This document shows, piece by piece, positions 51,106-52,086 of a stretch of 52,086 nucleotides of DNA; position 1 is the first letter of the stretch, and the number at the start of each line of letters is the position of its first letter. The notes under the pieces are model-generated. The model saw only the letters and a program-made list of their open reading frames with translations, searched no databases and was not told the DNA's origin. Position numbers and translations under genes: made by a program. The stretch is taken from NCBI RefSeq assembly GCF_001601825.1, contig NZ_LUJK01000019.1, positions 1-52,086 of the forward strand, written 5' to 3'. The stretch is from Limnobacter sp. CACIAM 66H1 (GTDB taxonomy: Bacteria; Pseudomonadota; Gammaproteobacteria; Burkholderiales; Burkholderiaceae_B).

Positions 51106-51798
51106 ATGAAAATATTAGCCTTAATTCCTGCGCGCGGTGGTTCTAAGAGACTACCGAATAAGAATCTGCTTCCACTGGGAGGAAAGCCTCTTATCACATG
51201 GAGTATAGAAACCGCCAAGGATATTCCCGAAATAGTGGATATCTTAGTTTCAACTGATTGTGAAAAGATTGCTTCAGTAGCTAAAACAGCTGGTGCTTGT
51301 GTGCCATGGCTGCGTCCATCACACTTGGCTACGGATACGGCGTCATCGATAGATGTATGCATGCATGGATTGGACTGGTATTTAGAGAATCGAGAAAAAG
51401 TTGATGGTTTGTTGTTATTGCAACCTACCTCGCCTTTTCGGACTCGAGAGACCATCAAAAAGGCAATGAAGATATTTTCGAAGTATCCAAATAGCGCAGT
51501 AGTATCATTTTCAGCGGCTGAGTCGCATCCGTATTGGTGTTTTCGGCCCACAGAAGGGAAGATGATACCGTTTTTAAGCGACGCGTTTTCTCTAGAAACT
51601 CGCTCTCAAGATTTGCCAGAGGCTTACGTAATTAATGGGTCACTTTACTTGAGCAGTCCAGATTATTTGAAGACTCACCTGAGTTTCTTTGGTGCAGATG
51701 TTAAGCCGATATTTATAGATAATCGGACTGAGTCCATTGATATAGACACACAATGGGACTTTTTTATTGCGACATCTGTCCTGTCCTCGAGGAACTAA
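51106..51798 (+). CDS. legF: LegF/NeuA-type CMP-nonulosonate cytidylyltransferase
   Basis: A 230-residue CMP-sugar synthetase of full length. 'LALIPARGGSKRLPNKNLLPLGGKPL' in part (start, CTP-binding), 'DILVSTDCEKIASVA' (about 45), 'LLLLQPTSPFRTRETI' (about 100), 'SQDLPEAYVINGSLYL' (about 168) and 'SIDIDTQWDFFIA' near the end. It activates legionaminic acid as CMP-Leg for the glycosyltransferase. Its stop overlaps the start of a homologous fragment (TAATG). Confidence 0.92.
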   Translation: MKILALIPARGGSKRLPNKNLLPLGGKPLITWSIETAKDIPEIVDILVSTDCEKIASVAKTAGACVPWLRPSHLATDTASSIDVCMHGLDWYLENREKVDGLLLLQPTSPFRTRETIKKAMKIFSKYPNSAVVSFSAAESHPYWCFRPTEGKMIPFLSDAFSLETRSQDLPEAYVINGSLYLSSPDYLKTHLSFFGADVKPIFIDNRTESIDIDTQWDFFIATSVLSSRN

Positions 51799-52086
51799 TG
51801 TTCCACCTTGGTGCGGAGGCACAACTTGAACCGATACTTGGCAGGTTTGAAACTCAATCGAGAAGATCCCAAGATTTACCCCCGGTCTATCAACTGAATG
51901 GATCTTTGTATATGATCAATTCGGCCTTGTTCAGACAGGAGCGACCTTTCTTTATAGAATTGACCACAGCACTAGTATTTGAACGCGATTTGGAATCGAT
52001 TTATATCGCTGAAGCCTTTGATATTGCGCAGGTACAGAAAGCACAAACCGAAGCCCCAGTTACGCTGCGCTGTGGTCAGTCGAATC
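51798..52086 (+). pseudogene. C-terminal fragment of a second CMP-sugar synthetase (open at window end)
   Basis: At least 96 codons, open at the right edge, starting with an ATG that overlaps the legF stop. 'RRSQDLPPVYQLNGSLYMINSALF' in part and 'ESIYIAEAFDIAQV' align with 'TRSQDLPEAYVINGSLYL' and 'ESIDIDTQWDFFIA' of LegF, so it is the last third of a homologous cytidylyltransferase but too diverged to be a copy. The N-terminal CTP-binding part is absent. Probably the leftover of an older gene replaced by the present legF. The remainder beyond the window is unseen. Confidence 0.72.

Noticed and set aside
1-52086. CRISPR arrays, tRNA and rRNA genes
   Set aside because: No regularly spaced repeats and no tRNA- or rRNA-like sequence were recognised on either strand by eye.

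Overview
The window looks like a chromosomal segment of a betaproteobacterium, most likely Burkholderiales and possibly Limnobacter-like. That placement is inferred from protein character (ErpA, PhoX, AI-2E exporter, O-antigen genes) and could not be checked by search. It has two parts: about 20 kb of ordinary metabolic, envelope and toxin-antitoxin genes, then about 32 kb of surface-polysaccharide biosynthesis running off the right end.

Left part (1-20.2 kb). A DUF4149 membrane protein; a Baeyer-Villiger-type flavin monooxygenase; a MazEF-like pair; a ThDP enzyme of the acetolactate synthase family overlapping an aldehyde dehydrogenase; an orphan HipB-like regulator; an RHS gene cut off at its 3' end where an AbiE-type toxin-antitoxin operon joins it; erpA with a DUF4864 gene; a Tat-exported PhoX phosphatase that also carries a lipobox; a subtilisin-like protease with a GlyGly-CTERM-like tail; an AI-2E family exporter; and a large lipoprotein gene overlapping a probable outer-membrane protein gene. 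The intrinsic terminator of the lipoprotein gene lies inside the signal-peptide codons of that next gene.

Polysaccharide locus, first block (20.2-36.2 kb). Genes for an O-antigen ligase/polymerase, glycosyltransferases (one WbuB-like), a UDP-L-6-deoxy-HexNAc pathway (RmlD-like reductase, FnlA-like dehydratase, FnlC-like 2-epimerase), a WbpV-like reductase, a PglC/WcaJ-type initiating transferase and a WbpM-type dehydratase are tightly packed and often overlap by 4 nt (ATGA/GTGA). Then come two AT-rich glycosyltransferase-like genes on the opposite strand, a Wzx flippase, a methyltransferase, and rmlA-rmlC (rmlB and rmlD not seen).

Scar region (36.2-43.1 kb). A frameshifted IS3 OrfA relic, a VapBC pair whose toxin has lost its middle, a class 3 lipase, a CcdAB-like pair, a WecA-like transferase, a GT2 glycosyltransferase, a galE split by one in-frame stop, an EPS-associated MarR-type regulator preceded by a perfect palindrome and an ops (RfaH/NusG-paralog recruitment) element, and a fused, frameshifted remnant of a tviB-tviC pair.

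Second block (43.1-52.1 kb). A PglK-like ABC flippase followed by a near-complete legionaminic-acid pathway: LegB, LegC, LegG/NeuC, LegI/NeuB, a NeuD/PglD-type acetyltransferase, a PtmE-like CBS-nucleotidyltransferase and LegF. The 3' part of a second CMP-sugar synthetase gene follows at the window edge. Together the locus predicts a glycan with an N-acetylated D-QuiNAc-type first sugar, an L-FucNAc or L-QuiNAc residue and a nonulosonic acid. Two initiating transferases and two flippases suggest either two glycans or a history of cassette replacement. No tRNA, rRNA or CRISPR array was seen.
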